Both the position numbers and the translations under genes were made by a program. Shown piece after piece: positions 28,730 to 37,939 of a stretch of 64,000 nt of DNA. The stretch is from Oscillatoria sp. SIO1A7 (lineage in GTDB: Bacteria; Cyanobacteriota; Cyanobacteriia; Cyanobacteriales; Laspinemataceae). The stretch lies in contig JAAHFN010000008.1 in NCBI GenBank assembly GCA_010672965.1, positions 1-64,000 on the forward strand, written 5' to 3'. The number at the start of each line of letters is the position of its first letter. The stretch's first letter is position 1. The notes beneath the pieces are model-generated. The model worked only from the letters and a program-made list of their open reading frames with translations, did not search any database and was not told where the DNA came from.

Positions 28730-29797
28730 TTACTCCTCCTCTGCTGCTTCCTCTTTGTCGGCATTAGGAGCGACTGAGTTGGCAGAGACGGTCGCGCCCA
28801 TTTCTAGTTTTTCGCGCACCTTTTTCTCTATCTCTTCTGCGATCGCGAGATTTTCTTCTAAATACTTTGTCGAATTGTCGCGGCCTTGACCTATATTATC
28901 GCCGTTATAGTTATACCAAGTTCCCTTGCGGATAATTACTTTAGTTTCTTCCGCCAAGTCTAGGAGGCAGCCGATGCGAGAAATTCCTTTGCCAAAGAGA
29001 ATGTCAAACTCGGCAATACGGAAGGGAGGAGCTACCTTATTCTTGGCCACTTTCACCTTGGCGCGGATTCCATATTCTTCGTTGGACTTCTTGAGAGTCT
29101 GAGTGCGGCGGATATCCAGTCTCACCGAAGCATAGAACTTCAGAGCTTGCCCCCCGGTCGTTACTTCTGGACTGCCATAGGTTATGCCAATTTTTTGGCG
29201 CAATTGGTTTAGGAAAATAACCGTGCAGCCAGATTTGCCGATGTTACCAGTAATCTTCCGCAAGGCATGACTCATTAAACGAGCCTGAAGACCAATTTGA
29301 GATTCCCCCATCTGGCCTTCAATTTCTGCCCGGGGTACTAGGGCCGCCACAGAGTCAACTACGACAATATCCACTGCAGTCGATCGCACCAGTTGATCTA
29401 CAATTTCTAGACCCATCTCCCCAGTATCAGGCTGGGAAACTAGGAGATTCTCGATATCGACCCCTAAGTTAGCAGCATAGGTTGGGTCCAGAGCGTGTTC
29501 CGCATCCACAAAAGCGGCTATTCCTTCTGCTTTTTGGATTTCGGCGATCGCGTGCAATGCTAGGGTAGTTTTCCCCGAACTCTCTGGCCCATAAATCTCG
29601 ATTACCCGCCCCTTGGGCAATCCACCCCCCAGAGCCAAGTCCAGAGTTAGCGACCCGCTGGGAATTGTCTCCACCTTCATCCTGGCAGAGTCTCCCAGAC
29701 GGACGATTGCCCCTTTACCGAAGTTGCGCTCGATCTGATTCAGTACGTTACTGAGGGCCTTTTCTTTATTATCCGAGTTGTTCGTTGCAGCAGGCAT
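28730..29797 (-). CDS. recA: recombinase RecA
   Basis: ATP-dependent strand-exchange protein for homologous recombination and SOS signalling. 355 residues, a normal length. Walker [10 protein letters not shown] lies near 70-78, Walker [12 protein letters not shown] near 150, and loops L1 and L2 include [19 protein letters not shown] and [17 protein letters not shown]. The C-terminus is short and acidic (KEEAAEEE). No intein is present. Its stop abuts a CCCAATG heptamer tract. No LexA box was recognised upstream, in keeping with the poorly defined SOS response in cyanobacteria. Confidence 0.97.
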   Translation of the reverse strand: MPAATNNSDNKEKALSNVLNQIERNFGKGAIVRLGDSARMKVETIPSGSLTLDLALGGGLPKGRVIEIYGPESSGKTTLALHAIAEIQKAEGIAAFVDAEHALDPTYAANLGVDIENLLVSQPDTGEMGLEIVDQLVRSTAVDIVVVDSVAALVPRAEIEGQMGESQIGLQARLMSHALRKITGNIGKSGCTVIFLNQLRQKIGITYGSPEVTTGGQALKFYASVRLDIRRTQTLKKSNEEYGIRAKVKVAKNKVAPPFRIAEFDILFGKGISRIGCLLDLAEETKVIIRKGTWYNYNGDNIGQGRDNSTKYLEENLAIAEEIEKKVREKLEMGATVSANSVAPNADKEEAAEEE

Positions 29798-29962
29798 AGG
29801 TTCTGGGTCGTGAGGGTTTGCGATAGTTTATTATTCTAACCGCTTGGAAAAGGGTTGAATATATCATCAACATTATCTTAACCCAATCTTAGCAAATCCA
29901 CCACTGTTAAGTTTTGAGTTTTGAGTTCTTAGCTTGAGAGTTTCTTGATATAGCAATACCAA

Positions 29963-30055
29963 ACAGGATGTACGCATTACCCCTAAATGTAGGGGCGAAC
30001 GGCCGTTCGCCCCTACTAGATGTAAATTTGAATAAGACAATTTGCGTAAGTTCTA
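29963..30055. mobile_element. MITE-like element, family A, between recA and xseA
   Basis: Left end ACAGGATGTACGCA, right end TGCGTAAGTTCTA, with 5-bp duplication ACCAA (29958-29962 and 30056-30060). The centre is a perfect palindrome around GGGGCGAACGGCCGTTCGCCC. The ends are more diverged than in the other copies. Confidence 0.65.
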
Positions 30056-30238
30056 ACCAAAGTAGCTTAGGGCGCTTAGGGGCTGCTTGTGGGGGCGTTT
30101 CGCTGTCGCGACAGCAAAACGCCCCTACTATAAATGGTCCGCTCCCTTAATGCCTAATTATATAATAAGTTGCATATATTCAACTTAAAACTCAAAACTC
30201 AAAACTTAAAACTTAAAACTCAAAACTTAAAACTCGAT
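30056..30238. repeat. palindromic and tandem repeats before xseA
   Basis: A hairpin GGGGGCGTTT...AAACGCCCC lies at about 30090-30125. From 30180 AACTCAAAACTTAAA heptamers run up to the xseA start. An in-frame ATG at 30170 only translates these heptamers. Confidence 0.6.
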
Positions 30239-31399
30239 ATGACTCCCGATTTAGATCGCCTGCTACCGGATACGGCGGTATCCGTCGCTGGACTCACTTC
30301 TTATATACAAGCGCTTCTAGAATACGACGACCAATTGCGACAGGCTTGGGTTGTTGGGGAGGTCTCCAGCGCTCGCCAACATTCCAAGGGCCTATTTTTT
30401 ACCCTGCAAGATCGAGGGGCTTCGATTCGATGCGTGGTCTGGAAAAGCCAGGAAGCGAAGTTAGCCCAATTGCCGGTAACTGGCGAAAAGTTGCTGGTAC
30501 TCGGTAGCATTCGCCTCTATCCGAAACGGGGAGAATATCAACTTAATGTTTGGCAGGCGCTACCGGCGGGAGAGGGATTGCAGGCCCTGCGCTACCGGCA
30601 ATTGCGATCGCGCTTGGAGGCAGAAGGATTATTTGACGTTTCTAGAAAGCGCCCTTTGCCGACCCATCCCCAAGCGATCGCCGCAGTTACTTCTCCTCAA
30701 GCAGCGGCTTGGGGGGACCTTCGGCGAACCCTCGAAGGGCGCTATCCGGGATTGCGGGTTCTCCTTTCTCCGGCTATCGTCCAAGGGAAACAAGCGCCGG
30801 CCTCGATCGCAAAGGCGATCGCTCGGGTAGAGGCAGACGGCCGCGCCGAGGTGCTGATTTTAACTCGGGGAGGTGGGGCCACGGAGGATTTGGCTTGTTT
30901 TAATGATGAAAGGGTAGTCAGAGCGATCGCCACTTGTTCTATTCCCGTTATTACCGGCATCGGCCACCAACGAGACGAGTCTCTGGCGGACTTGGTTGCG
31001 GACGCCCGGGCCCACACTCCCACCGCCGCCGCCGAGTTAGCGGTGCCCCAATTAGCGACCCTCTATGCAGAGCATTGGCAACGGGTACGGGCTTTAACGG
31101 AGGCGGCCCAGGGACAGCTCGATACTGCCGGAGCCGAGATAAAAAACTTGCGATCGCGGCTGCAGCGCCTTCCCCAAACTGCTCCGGCAATTGAGGATGC
31201 CCTAGAGCTATGTCATCTCTTGCGCCAAAAGCTGGCCGCTCTCGATCCCAATGCTGTTTTGAAGCGAGGCTATGCTCTGGTGCAACAAGAGTCTGGAGCA
31301 ATAGCTCGTTCTACCGCCGACCTCCTCCCCGGCCAAACCCTTTTGGTTCGCCTCGGTGACGGTCGGCTTAATGTTAAAGTTTCAGAAATTTTAGATTAG
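30239..31399 (+). CDS. xseA: exodeoxyribonuclease VII large subunit
   Basis: Catalytic subunit of ExoVII, which degrades single-stranded DNA from both ends. 386 residues from the ATG at MTPDLDRLL, which is preferred because upstream sequence is tandem repeat. The N-terminal OB-fold is seen as AWVVGEVSSARQHSKGLFF with CVVWK. The catalytic core includes AAVTSPQAAAWGDLRRTL, ILTRGGGATEDLACFNDE and ITGIGHQRDESLADLVAD; a coiled-coil C-terminus ends NAVLKRGYALV. xseB follows 238 bases later on the same strand, with a MITE between them. The last base of its TAG stop codon belongs to that MITE's terminal repeat. Confidence 0.94.
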   Translation: MTPDLDRLLPDTAVSVAGLTSYIQALLEYDDQLRQAWVVGEVSSARQHSKGLFFTLQDRGASIRCVVWKSQEAKLAQLPVTGEKLLVLGSIRLYPKRGEYQLNVWQALPAGEGLQALRYRQLRSRLEAEGLFDVSRKRPLPTHPQAIAAVTSPQAAAWGDLRRTLEGRYPGLRVLLSPAIVQGKQAPASIAKAIARVEADGRAEVLILTRGGGATEDLACFNDERVVRAIATCSIPVITGIGHQRDESLADLVADARAHTPTAAAELAVPQLATLYAEHWQRVRALTEAAQGQLDTAGAEIKNLRSRLQRLPQTAPAIEDALELCHLLRQKLAALDPNAVLKRGYALVQQESGAIARSTADLLPGQTLLVRLGDGRLNVKVSEILD

Positions 31400-31540
31400 G
31401 AGACTTCCAAATAAATATCTCTCCCTCGCTCCCCCGTAGGACAGGCGTCCCGCCTGTCTTTCTGCTCCGGACAGGCGGGACTCCGGACAGGCGGGACGCC
31501 CGTCCTACGAAGCAGGATAATTTATTTCTTGGAATTCCCT
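31399..31540. mobile_element. MITE-like element, family C, between xseA and xseB
   Basis: Ends GGAGACTTCCAAATAAATA and AATTTATTTCTTGGAATTCC, flanked by TA (31397-31398 and 31541-31542). The centre holds the palindromic GTAGGACAGGCG/GGGACGCCCGTCCTAC sequence. The left TA is part of the xseA stop codon. Confidence 0.65.
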
Positions 31541-31637
31541 TAGCAGATTGTCTGGCTCCTAGCTGTAGGGGCGATTTCGCGCTCTCGCCCCTACAGGCGA
31601 TCGCAACCGTACAATTTTAGCTTTGCCAAAGCATTAG

Positions 31638-31874
31638 ATGCCCATGCCCAAACAAAAAAAAAGTAACCAAAAAGATTGGAACTACGAGGCGACGGCGGCT
31701 CGGGTCGAGGCAATTATAGAGGATATCGAGTCCGGGAATCTGGAGCTGGCAGAAACCTTCGAGCAGTTTGCTCTAGCTGTAGAATACCTGCAACAATGCG
31801 AAACTTTTGTTTTGGAAAGAAAGCAAAAAATGAGTTTGTTAGTAGAGACTTTGACGGACGAGCCCGATTTTTAA
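31638..31874 (+). CDS. xseB: exodeoxyribonuclease VII small subunit
   Basis: 78 residues, helical hairpin subunit that wraps the XseA coiled coil. The signature [20 protein letters not shown] followed by [20 protein letters not shown] is a clear match to XseB. Two ATGs (31638 and 31644) are possible starts. It probably depends on read-through from xseA or on a promoter in the MITE-containing gap. Confidence 0.9.
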   Translation: MPMPKQKKSNQKDWNYEATAARVEAIIEDIESGNLELAETFEQFALAVEYLQQCETFVLERKQKMSLLVETLTDEPDF

Positions 31875-31912
31875 GCAGAAACCCGGCTTTTCCAAAAAGG
31901 TAAGAAACCAAA

Positions 31913-31943
31913 GAAACCCGGCTTTTCCAAAAAGCCGGGTTTC
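31913..31943. terminator. perfect 14-bp hairpin after xseB
   Basis: Arms GAAACCCGGCTTTT (31913-31926) and AAAAGCCGGGTTTC (31930-31943), loop CCA. It sits 39 bases after xseB, with related AAACCCGG units before and after. Similar GAAACCCGG units recur at 42110-42180, so this is also a dispersed repeat. It could terminate in both directions. Confidence 0.6.
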
Positions 31944-31987
31944 TGGCTTTTTCCAAAAAACCGGGTTTTTCAGCGATCGCAAATAAT

Positions 31988-32278
31988 ATCAGATCCGTTT
32001 AATCGCACTAAAAAAAAGGTCAAGTCTTGCGTAGGACGGACGTCCCGCCTGTCCGCCAGGGCTGGGGAGGGACTTTTCGCTGGTCCCGTCCTACGGAATC
32101 TTCGAGATTCAATGCAATGGGTATTTATAGCATTTCTCAAATAAATCTACCGAAGGAAACGTAGGGGCGACAGCATCCCCCTTGACTATCTCGGCCGTAG
32201 AACGGTAACCCCCGTAATGGGATGCTTCGCCCCAGACACCTCACATCAAGAGCGAGAAACGCTATAACCGGATTTGAT
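31988..32278. mobile_element. MITE-like element, family F, carrying a nested family D copy
   Basis: Ends ATCAGATCCGTTTAAT and ACCGGATTTGAT, flanked by ATAAT on both sides (31983-31987 and 32279-32283). Contains the GTAGGACGG...CGTCCTAC palindrome. A family D element is inserted at 32126-32266. Confidence 0.65.
32126..32266. mobile_element. MITE-like element, family D, nested in family F
   Basis: Ends TATAGCATTTCTCAAAT and GCGAGAAACGCTATA. The interior holds GTAGGGGCGACAGCATCCC and its near inverse GGGATGCTTCGCCCC. Confidence 0.65.
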
Positions 32279-32367
32279 ATAATCTTCGCTCTTTCCGGAA
32301 CTAGCTGTAGTACGAGCGTACTTGCTTAAAATAATTTTGCTACTCGCCGACTCTTGCGAGCCAACTA

Positions 32368-32515
32368 ACATCTAATCCGGTCAAATACCCAAAAAATTTC
32401 TAATCTTCCGTAGGACGGGCGTCCCGCCTGTCCCTAGCGCTTAGTGGTATTTTTCGGAAGCCCGTTCTAGGGGTTTCAATTTTTTTTCTGGGGATTTAAC
32501 CGGGTTTGATATAAA
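32368..32515. mobile_element. MITE-like element, family F, second copy
   Basis: Ends ATCTAATCCGGTCAAAT and ATTTAACCGGGTTTGAT with the same GTAGGACGGGCGTCCCGCC interior. No clear target duplication. Confidence 0.5.
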
Positions 32516-32558
32516 GCAAAAAATTGGCGTCTTCAGTCTGGAAATGGAGATGAAAACT

Positions 32559-32936
32559 ATGTTAAAACGCACTTTGATGGTGGCGATCGCTTCCTTCGCT
32601 TCTTCTATTCTTACCTGCCCCATCTGCCTTGAAAATGCCTTGGCCGCTCAGCCACCAGAACCGGATAGGGAAGGTTACTTTCGTAATATAGATTGGCCGT
32701 TTTGGCGCGTTGTTGACGAAGATACAAATGGTCTCAATTGCCGTAGAGGAGCCGGAACTAATAATGCGATCGTTACCCGCTTCCGCTTGATGACCGTGCT
32801 AGTTCCCGTCCGCCCCCGCCAAGTAAAATTCGATCGCGATGGCGACCCCTGGATGGAAGTCAGACTCGCGAACGGTAGCTCCTGTTTAGTCAGCGCCAAT
32901 GCTTGGTACGTTCTGCCAAGTTGGGAAGGAAATTAA
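32559..32936 (+). CDS. secreted SH3-like domain protein
   Basis: About 125 residues. Three in-frame ATGs exist (32544, 32550 and 32559); GGAG nine bases before the last favours 32559. A signal peptide (LKRTLMVAIASFASSILTCP, then AAQ) is followed by about 90 residues. These resemble a bacterial SH3 (SH3_3-type) fold: GLNCRRGAGTNNAIVTRFRL, a pattern for the first strands, then the strand VRPRQVKFDRDGDPWMEVRL, and the closing SCLVSANAWYVLP. Such domains bind cell-wall peptides or proteins in the periplasm. Two Cys in the mature part could form a disulphide. No neighbour suggests a pathway. Confidence 0.7.
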   Translation: MLKRTLMVAIASFASSILTCPICLENALAAQPPEPDREGYFRNIDWPFWRVVDEDTNGLNCRRGAGTNNAIVTRFRLMTVLVPVRPRQVKFDRDGDPWMEVRLANGSSCLVSANAWYVLPSWEGN

Positions 32937-33263
32937 TATAGGGCATGGGGCATGGGGCATTGGGCAATAACTGGGGTGTAGGGTGTAGGGTGTGGGGTGT
33001 AGGGAATTGGGAAGGGGCGTTCGGGCTGAGCCCTGAGCCTGTCGTAGGCGTAAGCCTGCCCTCCGGGGCATAGAGTCGAAGCCCACTCTCCTGCAACAAA
33101 TCCACCGTTCGGGCTGAGCTCTGAGCCTGTCGTAGGCGTAAGCCTGCCCTCCGGGGCATAGAGTCGAAGCCCTCAAACTCCCGCAACAAATTCACCGTTC
33201 GGGCGATCGCGAAGTCGTAGGCGTAGCCTGCCCTCTGGGGCATAGCCCCCACACTCCCCTCGG
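32937..33263. repeat. dispersed and tandem repeats
   Basis: GGGCATG and GGGTGTA heptamers (32940-33005), then three copies of a module CACCGTTCGGGC...GAGCCTGTCGTAGGCGTAAG...CCTGCCCTCCGGGGCATAG (about 33018-33075, 33100-33165 and 33193-33248). The module also occurs near 25.6, 34.0-35.0, 42.0 and 58.9 kb. Frames read across it are not genes. Confidence 0.75.
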
Positions 33264-33941
33264 TTAAGCGTCCTTCTCATCTTGGTCTGCCATCTCAAGC
33301 TCCTCGGAAGTCATGCCGGCTTGATTGGCAATAGTTAAAGCTCGCCCTATCTCTTCTACCTCTCCCAAATTTTCTGGTATCGTCTCCAAGCTGGGGGCGT
33401 CTTTCAGGAAATAAATCCATTTGTCGCTCAAACTGCTTAGCTCTGCCAAATCTTTCTTAAATTTGGGCAACTCCACAAAAAATAGCTGCAGTTCCACGTC
33501 GGGATACTTCAGGTTCCCGTCTTCCTCTTGAAGGGTAAATTCGGTTATGACCTTTTCAGAATCTTGGAAGATAACGAAATCGACAATTGTTACTGATATA
33601 GCCGGTTTTAGCTTCAGACAATCCTCTACGGTCTTCACCTGATTTGCATAAGCTTTGCTCAGGTTGTACATTGTCAGTTTGGGAAAACCACTCATGCGGC
33701 CTATCTGCACTTCTATGACTACGATAGACCCATCATTTAAGTTTGCCTTTACATCCAGATAATTTTCGTTTAAATCGCTAATTTTGCCCGGGTTGTAGGG
33801 ATTGATTATTTTCAAAGACTTAATTGTACTTTTGCTTCCATAGATTATAGCGTTGAGGAAGCTAATTAAAATTGGTTCGCTTTCTTCGGAACCGAATATT
33901 TTTTTAAAGGTGAAATCGACCTTGGGACTGACAAATCTCAT
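33264..33941 (-). CDS. Rpn-family PD-(D/E)XK nuclease / putative transposase
   Basis: 225 residues. The N-terminus RFVSPKVDFTFKKIFGSEES followed by ILISFLNAII is characteristic of the PDDEXK_2/Rpn (recombination-promoting nuclease) family. The nuclease core is visible as YLDVKANLNDGSIVVIEVQI: an Asp in the first strand, then E-x-Q in place of the usual E-x-K, a known variation of this family. The C-terminal part is helical and acidic. These proteins are abundant in cyanobacteria and are linked to RecA-independent recombination. A second, broken member lies at 59121-60128. Downstream, a repeat cluster abuts the stop. Confidence 0.82.
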   Translation of the reverse strand: MRFVSPKVDFTFKKIFGSEESEPILISFLNAIIYGSKSTIKSLKIINPYNPGKISDLNENYLDVKANLNDGSIVVIEVQIGRMSGFPKLTMYNLSKAYANQVKTVEDCLKLKPAISVTIVDFVIFQDSEKVITEFTLQEEDGNLKYPDVELQLFFVELPKFKKDLAELSSLSDKWIYFLKDAPSLETIPENLGEVEEIGRALTIANQAGMTSEELEMADQDEKDA

Positions 33942-33994
33942 GGGGGTTGCTCCATAGTTAGTGCTTTTAATTATAGCATTGCGTCGCTTCGCGC

Positions 33995-35010
33995 CCCGTT
34001 TCGGTTGTATCGCGATCGCAAACTACTTGGGCGCGATCGCAGCCACCGTTCGGGCGCTCGCCTCTTCGTTGCCCAAAGCGATCGCAATTACTTGTAATCG
34101 CAAATAACTTGGGGGCAATAACTTGGAGGCGATCGCAACAACTTGGGCGCGATCGCAACAACTTGGGCGCGATCGCAACAACTTTGGGCGCGATCGCATA
34201 ACTACCACCGTTCGGGCTGAGCTTGTCGAAGCCCAAAGCGATCGCAACAACTTGTAATCGCAATAACTTGTAATCGCAACAACTTGGGCGCGATCGCAAA
34301 TAACTTGGGCGCATAACTACCACCGTTCGGGCGCTCGCGGAGTCGAAGCCCTTCTTGGCGATCGCAACAACTTGTAGTCGCAACAACTTGTAATCGCAAC
34401 AACTTGTAATCGCAAATAACTTGGGCGATCGCATAAATACCACCGTTCGGGCGCTCGCGGAGTCGAAGCCCTTCTTGGCGATCGCAACAACTTGTAATCG
34501 CAACAACTTGTAATCCAACAACTTGGGGGCGATCGCATAAATACCACCGTTCGGGCGCTCGCCTCTTCGTTGCCCAATAAGGCGCTCGCAGCAACTTGTA
34601 ATCGCAAATGACTTGGGGGCGATCGCAACAACTTGGGGGGACGGTGCAACACATTCGCCGTTCGGGCGATCGCCTCTTCGTTGCCCAATAAGGCGCTCGC
34701 AATAACTTGTAATCGCAATAACTTGGGGGCGATCGCAGCCACCGTTCGGGCTGAGCCTGTCGAAGCCCAAAGCGATCGCAATAACTTGGGGGCGCGATCG
34801 CAAATAACTTGAGGGCGATCGCAACAACTTTGGGCGCGATCGCATAAATACCACCGTTCGGGCGCTCGCGGAGTCGAAGCCCTTCTTGGCGATCGCAACA
34901 ACCTTGTAATCGCAACAACTTGTAATCGCAACAACTTGGGGGCGATCGCATAAATACCACCGTTCGGGCGCTCGCCTCTTCGTTGCCCAATAAGGCGATC
35001 GCAACAACTG
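33995..35010. repeat. 1-kb HIP1-rich minisatellite
   Basis: Built from three kinds of module: GCGATCGCAACAACTTG(GG/TAATC), CACCGTTCGGGCGCTCGCC or GGAG variants, and GTCGAAGCCCTTCTTGGCG or TTCGTTGCCCAATAAGGCG. HIP1-type cores recur every few tens of bases. Long open frames on the minus strand run through it but only translate the repeat (CDYKLLRLQVVAI), so I do not call genes. It lies directly upstream of the cas1 remnant and may mark where its 5' part was lost. Confidence 0.85.
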
Positions 35011-35055
35011 CAATATCGATCGCCTCAAGTTGGAAAGAGCAAAAAAGCGATCTCC

Positions 35056-35621
35056 GTGGCTTTTCAACAGTTAATGGTGAATTACCTAACCGTCCAGGTC
35101 CTCTGCTGCCAAAATCCCGAGTTTGTTAAGAAGACTGCCGAGGCGATCGTTCGCGCTAAGCTGCACAACTCTCGGGTTTTGCTGCACGACAAGCGCGACA
35201 ACCCGGCTCTGGTTTCGGACCTGATGGAGGAGTTCCGGGCTCAGGTGGTGGACTCTTTGGTGGCCTATTTGACGAATAAGAAAATTTTTACTCCCGATGA
35301 CTTTACTCTTCCCGACGAGCGGGGTGGAGTTTACCTGCAACCGCACGCTCTCATAGGACTTACGCAAATTGTAGAAACGCGCCCTAAATGTAGGGGTCAA
35401 CGGCCGTTGACTCCTACTAGGTATATATACAGGTAATGCGTAAGTCCTGTCTCAAAAAGTTTTTGGGGTACTGGGAGGATAAGCTACAATCTGAAATGAC
35501 CCACCCCCATACCGACTCTAAAGTCAGCCTGCGCCGCTGTATCGAATGAGGGGTCCGAGAGTATGTCTTCTGCTTGACAGGAGAGGTAGAAGTGTATCGC
35601 TCCATTACTTGGAGATTCTAG
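35056..35621 (+). pseudogene. cas1: cas1 remnant, disrupted
   Basis: A decayed CRISPR integrase gene. The frame from GTG 35056 reads NPEFVKKTAEAIVRAKLHNS, then DNPALVSDLMEEFRAQVVDS, LVAYLTNKKIFTPDDF and TLPDERGGVYLQPHAL, the conserved C-terminal half of cyanobacterial Cas1. It is interrupted by a 96-bp family A MITE (35354-35449) with duplication TCTCA. After removing the insertion and one TCTCA copy, the frame resumes KKFLGYWEDKLQSEMTHPHT and meets an in-frame TGA after SLRRCIE (about 35548). It then reads VREYVFCLTGEVEVYRSITW to a final stop at 35621. The start and a central block (between RAKLHNSRVLL and RDNPALVSD) look deleted. No cas2 or other adaptation gene is nearby. Confidence 0.85.
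35354..35449. mobile_element. MITE-like element, family A, inside cas1
   Basis: 96 bp, ends TAGGACTTACGCA and TGCGTAAGTCCTG, perfect 5-bp duplication TCTCA (35349-35353 and 35450-35454). Interior GGTCAACGGCCGTTGACTCC palindrome. Removing it restores the Cas1 reading frame HALKKF. Confidence 0.85.
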
Positions 35622-35860
35622 ACTGTTCGATAAGCAAAACTTATCAATTATGGTCAAACGATAAGCACCCGAGGGATACAGAAAACGGCTGAAACCCTCA
35701 TTCTTTCGTCGTATCCCTCGGGTGCCTCTCCCAGAGCGGGTTTCAGGCACCCGAGGCCGAGACTTATTGACAATGACCCCTCCTTATTGACAGGTCAAAA
35801 TGACCCCCTCGGATCTGGCATGCTACGATCCAGTCATGGCAAGGGTTTCAGACCCCGGCC
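35622..35860 (+). promoter_or_regulatory. CRISPR leader with large inverted repeat
   Basis: Region between the cas1 remnant and the first repeat. A perfect 15-bp inverted repeat, GCACCCGAGGGATAC at 35665-35679 and GTATCCCTCGGGTGC at 35711-35725, is followed by a third partial copy, GCACCCGAGG, at 35747-35756. TTATTGACA occurs twice 20 bases apart (about 35764 and 35784), with ATGACCCC after each. The leader is placed here because the repeat ends in GGAAAC on the plus strand and the far end of the array is degenerate. Confidence 0.65.
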
Positions 35861-37747
35861 CTTTTGACTTTCCTAAAAGTCGAAGTAATGGAAACGATGT
35901 CCTTCAGGCTTTCTGAGCGGGCTTGCGTAATACTTTTGACTTTCCTAAAAGTCGAAGTAATGGAAACGAGAGCAGAAATAGCTTCTCGTCAAACCCAGCT
36001 TCTAATCTTTTGACTTTCCTAAAGGTCGAAGTAATGGAAACTATCATCAGTCTTTACAAGGTTTTCTCAATACAGACTTTTGACTTTCCTAAAAGTCGAA
36101 GTAATGGAAACATGCGTTGTCCAGCAGCAATCACAGGGATTTCAACACTTTTGACTTTCCCAAAAGTCGAAGTAATGGAAACCTGTTTCTGGAGTGCGCC
36201 GCAGTACTCTGTAGAAGGCCAATTCTTTTGACTTTCCCAAAAGTCGAAGTAATGGAAACCATCTTGCCGTGTCTTCCCCTCTTCGCGTGGAGCGGGCTTT
36301 TGACTTTCCCAAAAGTCGAAGTAATGGAAACATTGGCGGGTGAGTTTGCCTTAGCGGGCTCACCAACTCTTTTGACTTTCCCAAAAGTCGAAGTAATGGA
36401 AACTTGTCGGAGTAACGGTTAGGGCGTCTGGATAGTGCTTTTGACTTTCCCAAAAGTCGAAGTAATGGAAACCCTCCGTTTTGCTGGAGACTTGGGCTTG
36501 CAGTAGCACTGCTTTTGACTTTCCCAAAAGTCGAAGTAATGGAAACTCATAAAGCATTACACACAAAACACTACCAACAGAAACTTTTGACTTTCCTAAA
36601 AGTCGAAGTAATGGAAACTGATAAATCTTCTTTGAGCTTTATCTACTACAGTAAACTTTTGACTTTCCCAAAAGTCGAAGTAATGGAAACCCATCACATG
36701 GCAGGCGCATCTCTGAAGTGATTTCAGTCCACTCTTTTGACTTTCCCAAAAGTCGAAGTAATGGAAACTTTAGTATATCAACAAACCCCTTGGCTTCATT
36801 AGCACTTTTGACTTTCCCAAAAGTCGAAGTAATGGAAACTGGAAGTTGAGGAACTACTTTTAAAATGTCACACTTTTGACTTTCCCAAAAGTCGAAGTAA
36901 TGGAAACACAGACTCAGAAGGATTGCCATAAGCCAACATTCTTTTGACTTTCCCAAAAGTCGAAGTAATGGAAACTGTTCTTCATTCGAACCTTCACTTC
37001 CTTCGGTGATTCCTTTTGACTTTCCCAAAAGTCGAAGTAATGGAAACCTAAGATATGACGTTGCTCTAGCATATCATCATAAAGCTTTTGACTTTCCCAA
37101 AAGTCGAAGTAATGGAAACTTATAGCTTTTCCCCACTTTGGGTGTTAGATAAAGTCTTTTGACTTTCCCAAAAGTCGAAGTAATGGAAACTCCGAGTACT
37201 AGCAACACCACGGAAATCCCTCCAAACAGGTCTTTTGACTTTCCCAAAAGTCGAAGTAATGGAAACTGTACTCCCGCTCTTTCTCACTCAGAACATGCTC
37301 CGCTTTTGACTTTCCCAAAAGTCGAAGTAATGGAAACGCCACCACTTTGCTTTGCAGTTCCTTCAGTCTTCACTTTTGACTTTCCCAAAAGTCGAAGTAA
37401 TGGAAACTTTAATTCTTTGGAGTATTCGCTGCCAAAAATCACTTTTGACTTTCCCAAAAGTCGAAGTAATGGAAACAATTGCACTACTCCCGTACTTGAA
37501 CTAACATTTACACTTTTGACTTTCCCAAAAGTCGAAGTAATGGAAACGGTGTTGTTAAGCCTGCGTCTTCATCGCCATTTAGCTTTTGACTTTCCCAAAA
37601 GTCGAAGTAATGGAAACTTTTCCTGATCTGGGTAGCTTTGGTGATAACCTGTATCCTTTTGACTTTCCCAAAAGTCGAAGTAATGGAAACAAGTGTATTT
37701 CTACTTCTCCTTGGCCCTCAATATTTTTTGACTTTCCCAAAAGTCGA
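35861..37747 (+). CRISPR. CRISPR array, 26 full repeats plus one truncated, 26 spacers
   Basis: Repeat of 35 nt: 5' CTTTTGACTTTCC, then C or T, AAAA, then 3' GTCGAAGTAATGGAAAC. First repeat 35861-35895; last full repeat 37656-37690; a truncated one at 37725-37747 begins T instead of C and stops after AAAAGTCGA. Spacers are 33-43 nt, mostly 34-39, with no exact duplicates seen. The T variant is in repeats 1-4 and 11; repeat 3 also has AAAGGTCG. An internal GACTTT/AAAGTC inverted repeat can form a short hairpin. The 3' end GGAAAC would give the crRNA 5' tag. The spread of spacer lengths suits a type III system, as does the nearby Cmr operon. Confidence 0.97.
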
Positions 37748-37797
37748 GTTGACAGTTGACAGTTGACAGTTGACAGTTGACAGTTGACAGTTGACAA
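37748..37797 (+). repeat. GTTGACA heptamer tract replacing the array end
   Basis: Seven tandem GTTGACA units start immediately after the truncated last CRISPR repeat. Inverse units (ATCAACT, GTCAACT) follow at 37828-37858. Confidence 0.85.
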
Positions 37798-37863
37798 TGA
37801 AAAATCAACAATTAAAAGCAGGCTAATTTAACTATCAACTATCAACTGTCAACTATCAATTAA

Positions 37864-37910
37864 AAAAGAGGCAGCGATCGCATGATTGTCGTGCGATCGC
37901 TGCCTCTTTT
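37864..37910. terminator. bidirectional terminator between array and CARF-HEPN gene
   Basis: Perfect 19-bp arms at 37864-37882 and 37892-37910. The arms are AAAAGAGGCAGCGATCGCA and its complement, each carrying a HIP1 site, with a 9-base loop. The A-run on one side and T-run on the other make it work in both directions, separating the plus-strand array transcript from the minus-strand cas operon. Confidence 0.8.
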
Positions 37911-37939
37911 GTTTGGTTATACAGGCTTATTTGCGTAAA

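Noticed and set aside
33967-35067. Long minus-strand open frames across the HIP1 minisatellite (up to 366 codons)
   Set aside because: They translate the repeat (CDYKLLRLQVVAI) in three frames with equal ease. No domain or ribosome binding site supports a gene.
35923-37626. Open frames across the CRISPR array on both strands
   Set aside because: They read SNGN- or FDFWESQK-type repeats at the array period; they are translation of repeats and spacers.
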